A stretch of 37,432 nt of DNA, taken from the NCBI GenBank assembly GCA_012521815.1, contig JAAYLR010000076.1:1-37432 (forward strand), in the 5' to 3' direction. The notes beneath the pieces are model-generated. The model was not told the origin of the DNA. It did no database searches and saw only the letters and a list, made by a program, of their open reading frames with translations. This DNA is from Acidobacteriota bacterium. GTDB lineage: Bacteria > Acidobacteriota > Thermoanaerobaculia > Multivoradales > JAGPDF01. Each line of letters opens with the position of its first letter. Position 1 is the first letter of the stretch. Of the stretch, positions 24,618-33,444 are shown one piece after another. Made by a program: the position numbers and the translations under genes.

Positions 24618-26189
24618 GTGTCCCCCGCCATCGCCGCCCGCCGCCCGCCGCCCGCCGCGTGGCCCGCGCTCTTCCTCGCGCTCGCGCTCGCCGGCTGTGC
24701 CCGCCCGCCGGCGCCGCTGCCGCCGGCCGACGGCGCGCTCGTGGTCGCGCTCGAAAGCGCCCCGCTCCAGTACGACCCCCGCCTCGGCACCGATCAGGCG
24801 TCGAGCCGCCTCTACGAGCTCGTCTACTCCGGCCTGCTCGCCCTCGACCCCGCGGGCGCGCTCGTCCCCGACCTCGCCCTCGGCTGGGAGGCGCTCGACG
24901 ACGGGCGGCGCCTCCGCTTCCACCTCCGCCACGACGCCCGCTTCCACGACGGCGCGCCGCTCGACGCCGCCGACGTCCTCCACACCTACGAGAGCCTCCT
25001 CGACGGCCGCGTCCCGTCGGCGAAGCGGAGCGCGCTCGCCGCCGTCACCGGCCTCGCCGCCCCCGACCGGTGGACGGTCGACTTCCTCCTCGCCGAGCCC
25101 CAGGGGGCGCTGCTCGCGACCCTCACCTCGTATCTCGGCATCGTGCCGGCCGGCGCCACCCCGGAAACGCTCCAGCGCCGGCCGGTGGGCAGCGGCCCGT
25201 TCCGCGTCGCCGCGGCCAGCGCCGCGGAGATCGTCCTCGAGGCGTTCCCGGAGTACCACGGCGGGCCGCCCCGCCTTCCCCGGCTGGTGCTGCGCGAGAT
25301 CCCCGACGCGATCGTGCGCGCCCTCGAGCTCGAGAAGGGGTCGGTCCACCTCGCGGTCAACGCGCTCCCCCCCGATCTCGTCCCCCGCTTCCGGCACCGC
25401 GACCGCTTCCGGGTGGTCGAGAGCCCCGGCGCGAACTACGTCTACCTCGGGCTCAACCTGCGCGATCCCCGGCTCGCCGACGTGCGGGTGCGCCGGGCGC
25501 TCCTCCTCGCCCTCGACCGCGAGCGGCTCGTGGCGACCCTCTGGCGCGGCCTCGGCGTGGTCACCGAGACGCTCCTCCCCCCGGGGCACTGGGCGCGCGA
25601 CGAGAGCCTCCAGCCGCGCCCCCGCGACCTCGCCGCCGCCCGCCGTCTCCTCGACGCGGCCGGCCACCCCGACCCCGACGGCGACGGCCCCCGCCCGCGC
25701 TTCCATCTGACCTACAAGACCTCCACCGACGAGACCGCGCTCCTCCAGGCGCAGATCGTCCAGGCGATGTGGGCCGAGGCCGGCGTCGCCACCGAGGTCG
25801 TCTCCCACGAGTTCGCGACCTTCTACGACGACGTCCGCCGCGGCGCCTTCCAGGTCTTCAGCCTCACCTGGACCGGCGTCCACGACCCCGACCTCTACCG
25901 GCAGATCCTCCACTCGGCGAGCGTGCCGCCGGCCGGCGCCAACCGCGGCGCCTTCTCCGACCCGCGCTTCGACGCCCTCGTCGCGGCGGGCGGCCGCCTC
26001 CTCGACCCCGCCGCCCGGCGGCCGTACTACGTCGAGGCGCAGCGGCTCCTCGCCGAGGAGCTGCCCTACCTCAGCCTCTTCACGAAGGTGAATGTCGCGG
26101 TGATGCCGAGCGAGCTCGCCGGCTACGTCAACTACCCGAGCGGCGAGCTCCACGCCCTCGCCACGGCCCGCTGGGAGCCGGGCCGCTAG
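24618..26189 (+). CDS. Family 5 (peptide/nickel-type) solute-binding lipoprotein
   Basis: This 523-residue periplasmic binding protein belongs to the oligopeptide/dipeptide/nickel ABC family. A lipoprotein signal ends in ALAGC (Cys at about residue 27). The body shows family motifs: LVYSGLLALDPAGALVPDLALGWE, ARFHDGAPLDAADVLHTYE, GSGPFRV and DVRVRRALLLALDRE. The GTG is chosen because it gives a complete signal sequence and lies just after a -10 element. No permease or ATPase gene is adjacent, so this is an orphan; the ligand is unknown. Its TAG stop overlaps the stop codon of the convergent RsbV gene in a shared CTAG. Confidence 0.9.
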   Translation: MSPAIAARRPPPAAWPALFLALALAGCARPPAPLPPADGALVVALESAPLQYDPRLGTDQASSRLYELVYSGLLALDPAGALVPDLALGWEALDDGRRLRFHLRHDARFHDGAPLDAADVLHTYESLLDGRVPSAKRSALAAVTGLAAPDRWTVDFLLAEPQGALLATLTSYLGIVPAGATPETLQRRPVGSGPFRVAAASAAEIVLEAFPEYHGGPPRLPRLVLREIPDAIVRALELEKGSVHLAVNALPPDLVPRFRHRDRFRVVESPGANYVYLGLNLRDPRLADVRVRRALLLALDRERLVATLWRGLGVVTETLLPPGHWARDESLQPRPRDLAAARRLLDAAGHPDPDGDGPRPRFHLTYKTSTDETALLQAQIVQAMWAEAGVATEVVSHEFATFYDDVRRGAFQVFSLTWTGVHDPDLYRQILHSASVPPAGANRGAFSDPRFDALVAAGGRLLDPAARRPYYVEAQRLLAEELPYLSLFTKVNVAVMPSELAGYVNYPSGELHALATARWEPGR

Positions 26190-26521
26190 AACGAACCGAT
26201 CGCCTCTTCCTCGTCGTTGAACGTCTCGAAGACGGTGATCAGCTGCGTGATCTGGAGGATGTCGTTGACCTTCGGCGGCAGGTTGACGAGCTTGAGCTTG
26301 CCGCCGCGGTTGGTGACGGTCGTGTAGGCGCTCACCAGCTCGCCCACGCCCGAGGAGTCGATCGTCGAGACATCCTTGAGGTTGATCAGCAGGCGGGTCG
26401 CGCCGCCGGCGAGCTGCTGCTGCACCGCCTCCCGCAGCGCCACGTCGCCCCGGCCGATCGTGATCTTCCCTTCCACGTCGAGGATCTGCACCCCGCCGCG
26501 CACGCGCACGTCGATCTTCAT
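26186..26521 (-). CDS. STAS-domain anti-sigma factor antagonist (RsbV/SpoIIAA type)
   Basis: This is a 111-residue STAS protein. The phosphorylatable motif TIDSSGVGELV (Ser56/Ser57) is intact. When unphosphorylated, such proteins bind the partner kinase and free its sigma factor or other target. The ATG at 26521 overlaps the stop of the upstream kinase gene (ATGA), so the two are made together. No RsbU-type phosphatase or alternative sigma gene is in the window. Confidence 0.92.
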   Translation of the reverse strand: MKIDVRVRGGVQILDVEGKITIGRGDVALREAVQQQLAGGATRLLINLKDVSTIDSSGVGELVSAYTTVTNRGGKLKLVNLPPKVNDILQITQLITVFETFNDEEEAIGSF

Positions 26522-26985
26522 CGCTGTTCCTCCTTCTGGTTGGTATCCGTATCCTGAACCGTATCGAGCCGCTTGACCAGCGTCACCATCGTGCCGCCCT
26601 CGGGCCCGAAACGGAACTCGACCTCGTCCATCAGCCGCCTCATGTAGAAGATCCCGCGGCCATCGGCGCGGAAGCGGTTCTCCTCGCTGAGCGGATCGCG
26701 CACCGCGTCGGGCACGAACCCCGCCCCCTCGTCGCGGATCCGGATCCGGATCTGCCGGGGGCTGACCCGGGCCTCCACGTCCACCCGCTTGGCCGGATCC
26801 TGGCGGTTGCCGTGCTTGATCGCGTTGGCGAGCGCTTCGCGCAACGCGAGCCCGATCCAGTGGCGCTGGTCGTCGGAGGCCGCGGCCTGCCGCAGCGCGT
26901 CCTCGATCACCACGTGCACCAGCTCGATGTTCTCGAACCGGCTGGCGATGACGAGGTGGTACTCGCGGGCGTCGGCGTCGGTCAT
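26518..26985 (-). CDS. Anti-sigma factor / serine kinase (RsbW/SpoIIAB type)
   Basis: This 155-residue protein has a GHKL ATPase fold: N box EALANAIKHGN, G1 box RDEGAGFVP, and G2 region DGRGIFYMRRLMDEVEF. RsbW-like kinases phosphorylate the STAS partner and hold a sigma factor inactive. The pair may act on an unlinked target. A TAGACT hexamer on the minus strand (27015-27010) is the likely -10. Confidence 0.92.
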   Translation of the reverse strand: MTDADAREYHLVIASRFENIELVHVVIEDALRQAAASDDQRHWIGLALREALANAIKHGNRQDPAKRVDVEARVSPRQIRIRIRDEGAGFVPDAVRDPLSEENRFRADGRGIFYMRRLMDEVEFRFGPEGGTMVTLVKRLDTVQDTDTNQKEEQR

Positions 26986-27009
26986 CGGCGTCTGCTGGCC
27001 TGAGGCGGC

Positions 27010-27015
27010 AGTCTA
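27010..27015 (-). promoter_or_regulatory. -10 element for the RsbW/RsbV operon
   Basis: TAGACT on the minus strand, about 25 bases before the ATG at 26985, is the same hexamer used in front of the kinase and carA-like genes. No -35 is evident. Confidence 0.45.
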
Positions 27016-27032
27016 CCAGAGCCGGCCGCGGC

Positions 27033-27866
27033 TCAGGGCGCCGGGAGCGCCCCCCCTCCGGGCAGGTAGCGGAGCGCGACCGGGATGACCACCAGGAGCT
27101 GGACGGCGTCGAAGAGGGCGTGCGCCACGATCGCCGCCCAGAGGCTCTGCCGCCACCGCACCAGCAGGCCGTAGAGGAGCGAGAGGAGCGCCACGCCCAC
27201 GAGCATCAGCGGCTGGTCGTAGGAGACGTGGGCGAGGACGAAGAGCCCCGAGGAGGCGAGGAGCCCGATCCGGGGCTGCAGGAAGCCGCGGAAGAAGAGC
27301 TCCTCGACCACCCCGGCCGAGAGCGCGAGCGCGAGCCGCAGCGCCACCGGCAGGGCGGCCATCCAGGGGATCACCGCCGGGGGGGTCTGCGGCAGCGCCT
27401 CCGGGCCGGCCACGAGATAGATCAGCCCCGCGACCCCGAGCATCGCCGCGAGCACGCCCGCCCACCCGGCGAAGCCGGCGGCGAGCCCGATCGCCACCTC
27501 CCGGCCCGGCCGCGGGGCGTAGAGCCCGAGCTGGGCGGCGAACGAGCGCGCCGCCGCCCCCGGCGTCTGGGACCGGCGGCCGAAGGCGAGGGCGTACCAG
27601 AAGACCAGGGTGGTGAGGAAGAGGAAGTGGAGCTGGAAGAGCTGCGCGGCCTGCAGGCTCTCCAGGTCGATCTCGACCGGGCCGCCGAAGCCGCCGAAGA
27701 CCCCGAGCGCCAGCACCAGGGTGAAGAAGACCAGGAAGAGCACCCGCCGCACCGGGTTCGCGAAGCCCGGCGGCCGCAGCCCGCGCCGCGCCTCGGCGCG
27801 GTCAAACGCCACCACGGCGGCGAGCGCGAGCAGCGGCGGCAGCCAGGGCTGGAGCAGGTGCAGCAT
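27033..27866 (-). CDS. CPBP-family (CAAX/Abi) intramembrane metalloprotease
   Basis: This is a 277-residue integral membrane protein with about eight hydrophobic segments. The family's active-site motifs are present: VVEELFFRGF (EExxxR), FVLAHVSY and AAIVAHALFDAVQ (HxxxD). Bacterial members are linked to peptide processing, bacteriocin immunity or unknown roles. It follows the small gene at 27890-28213 by 23 bases and is probably cotranscribed. No ribosome binding site is obvious before the ATG, so the exact start is uncertain. Confidence 0.9.
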   Translation of the reverse strand: MLHLLQPWLPPLLALAAVVAFDRAEARRGLRPPGFANPVRRVLFLVFFTLVLALGVFGGFGGPVEIDLESLQAAQLFQLHFLFLTTLVFWYALAFGRRSQTPGAAARSFAAQLGLYAPRPGREVAIGLAAGFAGWAGVLAAMLGVAGLIYLVAGPEALPQTPPAVIPWMAALPVALRLALALSAGVVEELFFRGFLQPRIGLLASSGLFVLAHVSYDQPLMLVGVALLSLLYGLLVRWRQSLWAAIVAHALFDAVQLLVVIPVALRYLPGGGALPAP

Positions 27867-27889
27867 CGGGGAGGAGGCGGGCGCGGCGC

Positions 27890-28213
27890 TCAGCCCGCCG
27901 GCTTCTTGCCGCCGCCGGGCGGGCTCGCGGGTTCGGAAAGCCGCCCCCGCCGGGCGCGCTGCTGGGCACCGCGCAGCATCGTCGTCGCGCCGGTGAGCCG
28001 CTGGAGCTTCCGGTTGCGCAGCTTGATCGCCGGCAGGTCGTCGAGCGCGGGCTGGTTGCCGCGCACCTCCCGCTGCATCCGGTCGAGCTCGAAGGCGAGC
28101 TGATCGAGCTCGCCCGCGGAGAAGCGCAGGAAGGTACGGTCGGTACAGATCAGATAGCCCTCGGCGATGTCCTTCGCCATCGCCCAGGCACTGCCCCCGG
28201 GGAAGCTGGCCAT
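27890..28213 (-). CDS. Small protein of unknown function
   Basis: I do not recognise the 107-residue product. It has a short N-terminus, a compact helical part (AKDIAEGYLICTDRTFLRF, then ELDQLAFELDRMQREVRG and PAIKLRNRKLQRL) and a Pro/Gly/Lys-rich tail, which suggests a small cytoplasmic, possibly nucleic-acid- or protein-binding protein. The ATG at 28213 lies 7 bases after a TAGGAT hexamer; an internal ATG at 28180 is an alternative start. It precedes the CAAX-type protease gene. Confidence 0.65.
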   Translation of the reverse strand: MASFPGGSAWAMAKDIAEGYLICTDRTFLRFSAGELDQLAFELDRMQREVRGNQPALDDLPAIKLRNRKLQRLTGATTMLRGAQQRARRGRLSEPASPPGGGKKPAG

Positions 28214-28220
28214 GCCGGGG

Positions 28221-28226
28221 ATCCTA
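28221..28226 (-). promoter_or_regulatory. -10 hexamer exactly 7 bases before ATG (leaderless candidate)
   Basis: TAGGAT on the minus strand (28226-28221) is followed by CCCCGGC and the ATG at 28213. Hexamer, spacing and spacer composition closely resemble the site at 14363-14368. Confidence 0.5.
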
Positions 28227-28253
28227 CCCTTTCCGGAGCCGGGCCGGGGCGCG

Positions 28254-28262
28254 TGCTAGCAT
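28254..28262 (+). promoter_or_regulatory. Extended -10 promoter for the GCDH-like/glpX operon
   Basis: TGCTAGCAT is an extended -10 preceded by GCGCG, as at 1215 and in the 14363 site. It predicts a leader of about 50 bases carrying the GAGGAGG used at 28321. Confidence 0.5.
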
Positions 28263-28320
28263 GATCGCGGGCTTCGGCCCGGCAACCCCCCTTTCGTCAC
28301 GACCGTCGAGGAGGACCGCC

Positions 28321-29535
28321 TTGAGCCGTTTCCCCGGAGTCGATTTTCTCGATCTCGACGCCCTGCTCACCGACGAGCAGCGGCTGGTCCGCGACACCGT
28401 CCGCGCCTGGGTCGAGGATCGCGTCAAACCGATCATCGAGGAGTGCCACCGCGAGGCGCGCACCCCCCTCGAGCTCGTCCCCGAGATGGGCGAGCTGAAC
28501 TTCTTCGGCTCGACCCTCAGCGACTACGGCCTGCCCGGCCTCGACAACGTCTCCTACGGCCTCATCATGCAGGAGCTCGAGCGGGGCGACTCGGGGCTGC
28601 GCAGCTTCGCCTCGGTGCAGAGCTCGCTCGTCATGTACCCGATCCACACCTTCGGCTCCGCGGAGCAGAAGGCGCGCTGGCTGCCGCCGCTCGGCAGCGG
28701 CGAGGCGATCGGCTGCTTCGGCCTCACCGAGCCCGACTTCGGCTCCAACCCCGGCGGCATGCGCACCACCGCCCGCCGCACCGCGAACGGCTGGCTCCTC
28801 AACGGCGCCAAGCAGTGGATCACCAACGGCACGCTCGCCGACGTCGCGGTGGTCTGGGCGCGGACGGAGGAGGGGGTCCGCGGCTTCCTCGTCGAGAAGG
28901 GGACCCCCGGCTTCACCTCCTCCGACCAGCACGGGAAGTTCTCGCTGCGCGCCTCGACCACCTCCGAGCTCGGCTTCCACGACTGCGAGATCCCGGCCGA
29001 CGCCATCCTGCCCGGCAGCCGCGGCCTCAAGAGCCCGCTCATGTGCCTCAACCAGGCCCGCTACGGCATCGCCTGGGGCGGCCTCGGCGCCGCGATGGAG
29101 TGCTACTGGACGGCGCTCGAGTACGCCAGGCAGCGGGTCCAGTTCATGGGCCAGCCGATCGCCGCCCACCAGCTCGTCCAGGAGAAGCTCGCCTGGATGC
29201 TCAGCGAGATCACCAAGGGGCAGCTCCTCGTCCTCCGGCTCGGGCAGCTGAAGGACGCCGGGCGCCTCACCCACCCGCAGATCTCGCTCGGCAAGCGGAA
29301 CAACGTCTGGGTGGCGCGGGAGTGCGCGCGGCGCGCCCGCGAGATCCTCGGCGCCAACGGCATCGTGGACGACTATCCGGTCATCCGCCACATGCTCAAC
29401 ATCGAGTCGGTCTTCACCTACGAAGGGACCCACGACATCCACGGCCTGATCCTCGGCGAGGCGATCACCGGCATCCCCGCCTACAACCCGCCGCGGGTCT
29501 CCGAGAAGGCCGGACGGCCGAAGACGGAGGCGTGA
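28321..29535 (+). CDS. Glutaryl-CoA dehydrogenase-like acyl-CoA dehydrogenase
   Basis: The 404-residue enzyme has strong GCDH features: [70 protein letters not shown] and the catalytic-base region [24 protein letters not shown] oxidises glutaryl-CoA to crotonyl-CoA and CO2 during lysine, tryptophan or aromatic breakdown; non-decarboxylating relatives exist in anaerobes and cannot be excluded. The TTG start at 28321 is supported by GAGGAGG at good spacing and family N-terminal length. The gene overlaps glpX by one base. Confidence 0.9.
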   Translation: MSRFPGVDFLDLDALLTDEQRLVRDTVRAWVEDRVKPIIEECHREARTPLELVPEMGELNFFGSTLSDYGLPGLDNVSYGLIMQELERGDSGLRSFASVQSSLVMYPIHTFGSAEQKARWLPPLGSGEAIGCFGLTEPDFGSNPGGMRTTARRTANGWLLNGAKQWITNGTLADVAVVWARTEEGVRGFLVEKGTPGFTSSDQHGKFSLRASTTSELGFHDCEIPADAILPGSRGLKSPLMCLNQARYGIAWGGLGAAMECYWTALEYARQRVQFMGQPIAAHQLVQEKLAWMLSEITKGQLLVLRLGQLKDAGRLTHPQISLGKRNNVWVARECARRAREILGANGIVDDYPVIRHMLNIESVFTYEGTHDIHGLILGEAITGIPAYNPPRVSEKAGRPKTEA

Positions 29536-30503
29536 TGCTCCTCGACGATCTCGTTCGCGTCACCGAGCGCGCGGCGATCGCCGCCGCCAAGACGATGGGC
29601 CTCGGCGACCACGAGCGCTCCGACCGGGTCGCGGTCGAGGCGATGCGCGCCGAGCTCGATCGCCTGCCGATGAACGGCCGGGTGGTGATCGGTGAAGGGG
29701 AGCGGGACGAGGCCCCGATGCTCTACATCGGCGAGGAGGTGGGCGCGCGCAAGGGGGACCCGGCGGCGCCGGCGGTGGACATCGCGGTCGATCCGCTCGA
29801 AGGCACCAACCTCTGCGCCACCGGCACGCCGGACGCCACCTGCGTGCTCGCCGCCGCCGAGCGGGGCGGCCTCCTCCACGCCCCCGACTGCTACATGGAC
29901 AAGCTCGTGGTCGGCCCCACCGCCCGCGGCGTCGTCCATCTCGACGCGCCGGTGGCCGAGAACCTCCGCAACCTCGCCCGCGCCTTCCAGCGCGACGTCG
30001 AGGATCTCGTGGTCGTGGTCCTCGACCGCCCCCGCCACGCCCAGCTCATCGCCGACATCCGCGCCGCCGGCGCCCGCATCCGCCTGATCGGCGACGGCGA
30101 CCTGTCGGCCGGCATCGCCGCCGCCGTCCGCGGCACCGGCATCCACGCGGTCATGGGGATCGGCGGCGCCCCCGAGGGGGTGATCGCCGCCGGCGCCATG
30201 CGCTGCCTCGGCGGCGAGATCCAGGGCCGCCTCACCGCGCTCGACGACAAGCAGCGGGCCCGCCTCCACGCCCTCGGCTACGACGACCTGACCCGCATCT
30301 ACCGCACCGAGGACCTCGCCCCGGGCGAGGAGATCGTCTTCAGCGCCACCGGGGTGACCGACGGCGAGCTGCTCAAGGGGGTCCGGTTCTTCGGCGGCGG
30401 CTCGCGCACCTCGACCCTCTTCATGTCGCTCCAGCGGCGGATCATCCGCTTCGTGGACACCATCCGGCGCGAAGACCTCTCGATGCCGGTACAGTTCAAC
30501 TAG
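29535..30503 (+). CDS. glpX: Class II fructose-1,6-bisphosphatase
   Basis: This 322-residue enzyme removes the 1-phosphate from fructose-1,6-bisphosphate in gluconeogenesis. Family motifs are complete: [18 protein letters not shown] and DPLEGTN (metal and phosphate binding), [18 protein letters not shown] and [15 protein letters not shown]. The ATG at 29535 overlaps the upstream TGA (TGATG), and GGAGG within the preceding codons serves as ribosome binding site. Coupling to an acyl-CoA dehydrogenase suggests co-expression when growing on acids. Confidence 0.96.
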   Translation: MLLDDLVRVTERAAIAAAKTMGLGDHERSDRVAVEAMRAELDRLPMNGRVVIGEGERDEAPMLYIGEEVGARKGDPAAPAVDIAVDPLEGTNLCATGTPDATCVLAAAERGGLLHAPDCYMDKLVVGPTARGVVHLDAPVAENLRNLARAFQRDVEDLVVVVLDRPRHAQLIADIRAAGARIRLIGDGDLSAGIAAAVRGTGIHAVMGIGGAPEGVIAAGAMRCLGGEIQGRLTALDDKQRARLHALGYDDLTRIYRTEDLAPGEEIVFSATGVTDGELLKGVRFFGGGSRTSTLFMSLQRRIIRFVDTIRREDLSMPVQFN

Positions 30504-30561
30504 AAAGGAGCCTCGCCCCCGCCCGCCGCGACGGCGCGGTCGCGATCGCCTGGTAGCCATC

Positions 30562-31734
30562 ATGGGTATCACCGGAAACCTGCGCACGATGGAGCTCGCC
30601 GAGCTCTTCCAGTGGCTGTCGCAGGCGCGCAAGACCGGCACCCTGGTGGTCCGCAACGCCGCGGTGGAGAAGCGCGTCGTCTTCCAGGACGGGCGGATCC
30701 TCACCTCGAGCTCCACCGATCCGAACGAGTACCTCGGCCACTTCCTCGTCAACCACGGCTACCTCACCGAGCTCGAGCTCACCCGTGCGATGCAGATGCA
30801 GGAGTCGAGCCGGATGCTGCTCGGCAAGATCCTGGTCACGCTCGGGGTGATCTCCGAGGAGGATCTCCACCGGATGCTCCGCCTCAAGTGCGAGGAGAGC
30901 CTCTACGAGCTCTTCACCTGGCCGGAGGGGGAGTTCCGCTTCCTCGACGGCGAGCTGCCCGCGCAGGCCCTCGTCCCCCTCTCGCTCGACGTCACCGCCG
31001 TCGTCTTCGAGGGGATGCAGCGGGTCGACGAGTGGCGGCGGCTGCGCGAGCTGATCCCCGACGCCGACGCGCTCCCGGTGCTCGTCGCCCCGCTCGACGA
31101 GACGGTGAACGATCCCGCCACCCGCCAGGTGCTCGCGCTCGTCGACGACCAGCGGACCGTGGCCGAGATCGCCACCGCCCTCCACGCCGCCGAGTTCTTC
31201 GTCTGCCGCCACCTGCGCCCGCAGATCCTCGCCGGCCGCGTCAAGATCATCCGGCCGCGCCGGATCGTGATGAAGGCCGCGCCCTCGGCGGCGCCCCCGG
31301 CGGCAGCGCCGGCGGCGGCTCCGGCGGCGCCGCCGGCGCCACCCGTCCCCGACGCCGACGCGCTCGCCGGCGCCGCCTCGCGCTACCTCGCCGCCCACGA
31401 CCTCGAGAGCTCCCTCCGCTACCTGCGCGCCGCCCGCAGCCTCGAGCCCGAGAGCCGGAAGCTCGAGGCGCTCGCCCAGAAGATCGAGGAGGGGGTGCGC
31501 GCCACCGTCGAGGCCGCGGGGGTCGTCTCCGGCGCCATCCCGATCCTCGCCCGCTCGCTCGAGGAGCTCTCCCGCGAGCGCCTCTCGCCGCAGGAGGGGT
31601 TCCTCCTCACCCGCCTCGACGGCTCCTACGACGTCCACTCCCTGCTCAACATCAGCGCCCTGCCCGCCCTCGACACCCTCGTCCAGATCTGGAAGCTGCT
31701 GCGCGCCGGGCACATCAAGATGCAGGAGTTGTAG
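30562..31734 (+). CDS. DUF4388 (PATAN-like) domain protein
   Basis: The 390-residue cytoplasmic protein starts with a DUF4388 domain (MGITGNLRTMELAELFQWLS, TGTLVV, then VVFQDGRILTSSS). A helical region resembling the N-terminal domain of type II/IV secretion ATPases follows (LGHFLVNHGYLTELELTRAM, LGKILVTLGVISEEDLHRML). Next come an Ala/Pro-rich linker (about residues 240-265) and a helical C-terminus. It is a second DUF4388 protein besides that at 16867-18186, but lacks the membrane anchor. Start: ATG at 30562; GGTAG just upstream is a weak ribosome binding site. Role unknown, probably in signalling or cell-surface machinery. Confidence 0.8.
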   Translation: MGITGNLRTMELAELFQWLSQARKTGTLVVRNAAVEKRVVFQDGRILTSSSTDPNEYLGHFLVNHGYLTELELTRAMQMQESSRMLLGKILVTLGVISEEDLHRMLRLKCEESLYELFTWPEGEFRFLDGELPAQALVPLSLDVTAVVFEGMQRVDEWRRLRELIPDADALPVLVAPLDETVNDPATRQVLALVDDQRTVAEIATALHAAEFFVCRHLRPQILAGRVKIIRPRRIVMKAAPSAAPPAAAPAAAPAAPPAPPVPDADALAGAASRYLAAHDLESSLRYLRAARSLEPESRKLEALAQKIEEGVRATVEAAGVVSGAIPILARSLEELSRERLSPQEGFLLTRLDGSYDVHSLLNISALPALDTLVQIWKLLRAGHIKMQEL

Positions 31735-31737
31735 CGC

Positions 31738-33423
31738 GTGGAGCCGAGCGGCCCCCTCCCCCCCCGGCGCCGCTCCTGGCTCCCGCGCGCCGGGCTCGTC
31801 GCCGTGGCGCTCGCCGTGGCGCTCGCGCTCGTGGCCACCGACTGCGCGCGCCGGCGAGGCCACGACGAGCTGCTCGCCCTCGCCGCCACCCTCGGCTTCG
31901 ACGCCACCCCGAAGCGGCCCGGAAGCCGCCCGCTCGGCGAGCGGCTCCGCGACGAAGAGAGCCTCCCCCGCGCCCGCCTGACGCTCGCCCGCGCTCTCCT
32001 CGCGCGCGAGCTCGACGCCCGCCGCTGGCGCGCGCTCCCGCCGGAGGAGGCCGCGGCCGAGAGCGCCCGCAGCGAAGAGCGCCTCGCCGCCGCCGAACGG
32101 CTCGCCGCCGCCGCGCTCGCCGCGCTGCCCGCGAGCTGGGAGGCGCCGTACCTGCTCGGCGGCGCCCGCCTCGTCGGGCTGCTCGGCCGCCGCGACGTCC
32201 GCCTCGTGCGCGCGCCGGAGCGCTGGGAGGCACCGCTCGCCCTCGCCCGCGAGCGCGGCCCCGTCTTCCGCGAGCCGAGCCAGCTCCTCGCCGCCGCCTA
32301 TCTCGAGATCTGGCCGATGCTCAGCCTCGCCGCCCAGGGCCGCGCCCGCACGGTGCTCGGCGAGGCGTTCACCGACCCGGCGACCTTCGACCGCTTCTTC
32401 CCCGCCTGGGCCCGGATCGCCCGCACCCCGCGCGAGCTCGCGCAGCCGCTCCCCGACCGCTCCGGGGTCTGGAGCCGGGTCGCCTCCCACTACGCCGCGC
32501 AGGCCGACTGGCCGCACTGGCTCGAAGCGCACGACCTCGCCACCCGGGCCCGGACGCGGGAGATCGAAGAGCTGCTCGCCGAGAGCCGCGTCCGCCAGCG
32601 GGGCGGCGACCGCGCGGGCGCCGCCGCCGCCGCGGTGCAGGCCGGGGCCCGGACCCGCCCCGGCCGCGCCGAGGCGCCGCTCTTCGACCAGGCGGTCCGC
32701 TCCCGCCCGGCCGGAGCGCCGGCCGCCGCCCTCGCCGGCGCCGCCCGCGCCTGGCTCGAATGGGGGGCCGCCCTCGCCCCGTTCGCCCCCGTACCGCTCG
32801 CTCCCGAGACCCTCGAGCGCACCGCGCGCGGCACCCCCGGCCTCCCGCCGGAGCTCGTCGCCTGGGCCCTCGTCGCCGCCGGTGACCTGCCGGCCGCCGA
32901 GCTCGTCGAGCGCCGCCAGGAGTCGCAGTGGAGCGAGGCGTGGGGCGGCTACCTCCTCGCCAAGGCCGCCCTCCTCCTCGACCGCGGCGACCCGGTGGCG
33001 GCCGCCGCCGCCCTCGCTCCCCTCCACCGCGAGTGGAAACGGCGTCCGGCGGGACTGGCGCTGCGCCTCCGGCTCGCCCGGACCGACCCCGCCCTCGCCC
33101 CGCGCGGCGAGGCCGAGGCGGCGTTCGCCGCCGCCCACCGGGACCGCTGGGAGGCAACCGACTGGCGGTGGCGCGGCGGTGCGGCGCTCCTGGAGCTCCT
33201 TCCCGCGACGAGCGCCACCGGTCTCACGCTCGCTTTCGACGAGGTCCCCGCCGCCGGCGCGGTGGTCGCGATCCAGTGGCAGGGGGAGGCGCTCGCTCCC
33301 CGTGCCGTTCGCCCCGGCAGCGAGCTCGAGCTCCCGCTCGAGATCGCCGCCGCCCCCGGCCTCCTGCGCGTCGAGTCCCTCGCCGGCGGCCGGGTGCGCC
33401 CCGGCCGGGTCACGCTGCGGTAG
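31738..33423 (+). CDS. Membrane-anchored helical protein of unknown function
   Basis: The 561-residue protein has one N-terminal membrane helix (about residues 16-36) with a basic cytoplasmic start. An Ala/Arg-rich helical body, probably degenerate TPR-like repeats, occupies about residues 45-470. The short beta-rich C-terminal domain (about 480-561; LTLAFDEVPAAGAVVAIQW ... LLRVESLAGG) looks like a small periplasmic beta-sandwich. No family is recognised. GTG at 31738 begins 3 bases after the DUF4388 stop, so the two are cotranscribed. The gene faces the glycan cluster convergently. Confidence 0.7.
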   Translation: MEPSGPLPPRRRSWLPRAGLVAVALAVALALVATDCARRRGHDELLALAATLGFDATPKRPGSRPLGERLRDEESLPRARLTLARALLARELDARRWRALPPEEAAAESARSEERLAAAERLAAAALAALPASWEAPYLLGGARLVGLLGRRDVRLVRAPERWEAPLALARERGPVFREPSQLLAAAYLEIWPMLSLAAQGRARTVLGEAFTDPATFDRFFPAWARIARTPRELAQPLPDRSGVWSRVASHYAAQADWPHWLEAHDLATRARTREIEELLAESRVRQRGGDRAGAAAAAVQAGARTRPGRAEAPLFDQAVRSRPAGAPAAALAGAARAWLEWGAALAPFAPVPLAPETLERTARGTPGLPPELVAWALVAAGDLPAAELVERRQESQWSEAWGGYLLAKAALLLDRGDPVAAAAALAPLHREWKRRPAGLALRLRLARTDPALAPRGEAEAAFAAAHRDRWEATDWRWRGGAALLELLPATSATGLTLAFDEVPAAGAVVAIQWQGEALAPRAVRPGSELELPLEIAAAPGLLRVESLAGGRVRPGRVTLR

Positions 33424-33444
33424 CGCGTTCCGGCATCTGAGAGA

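Noticed and set aside
26186-26985. Two small overlapping genes as a toxin-antitoxin pair
   Set aside because: They match RsbV (STAS) and RsbW (GHKL kinase) motifs clearly.
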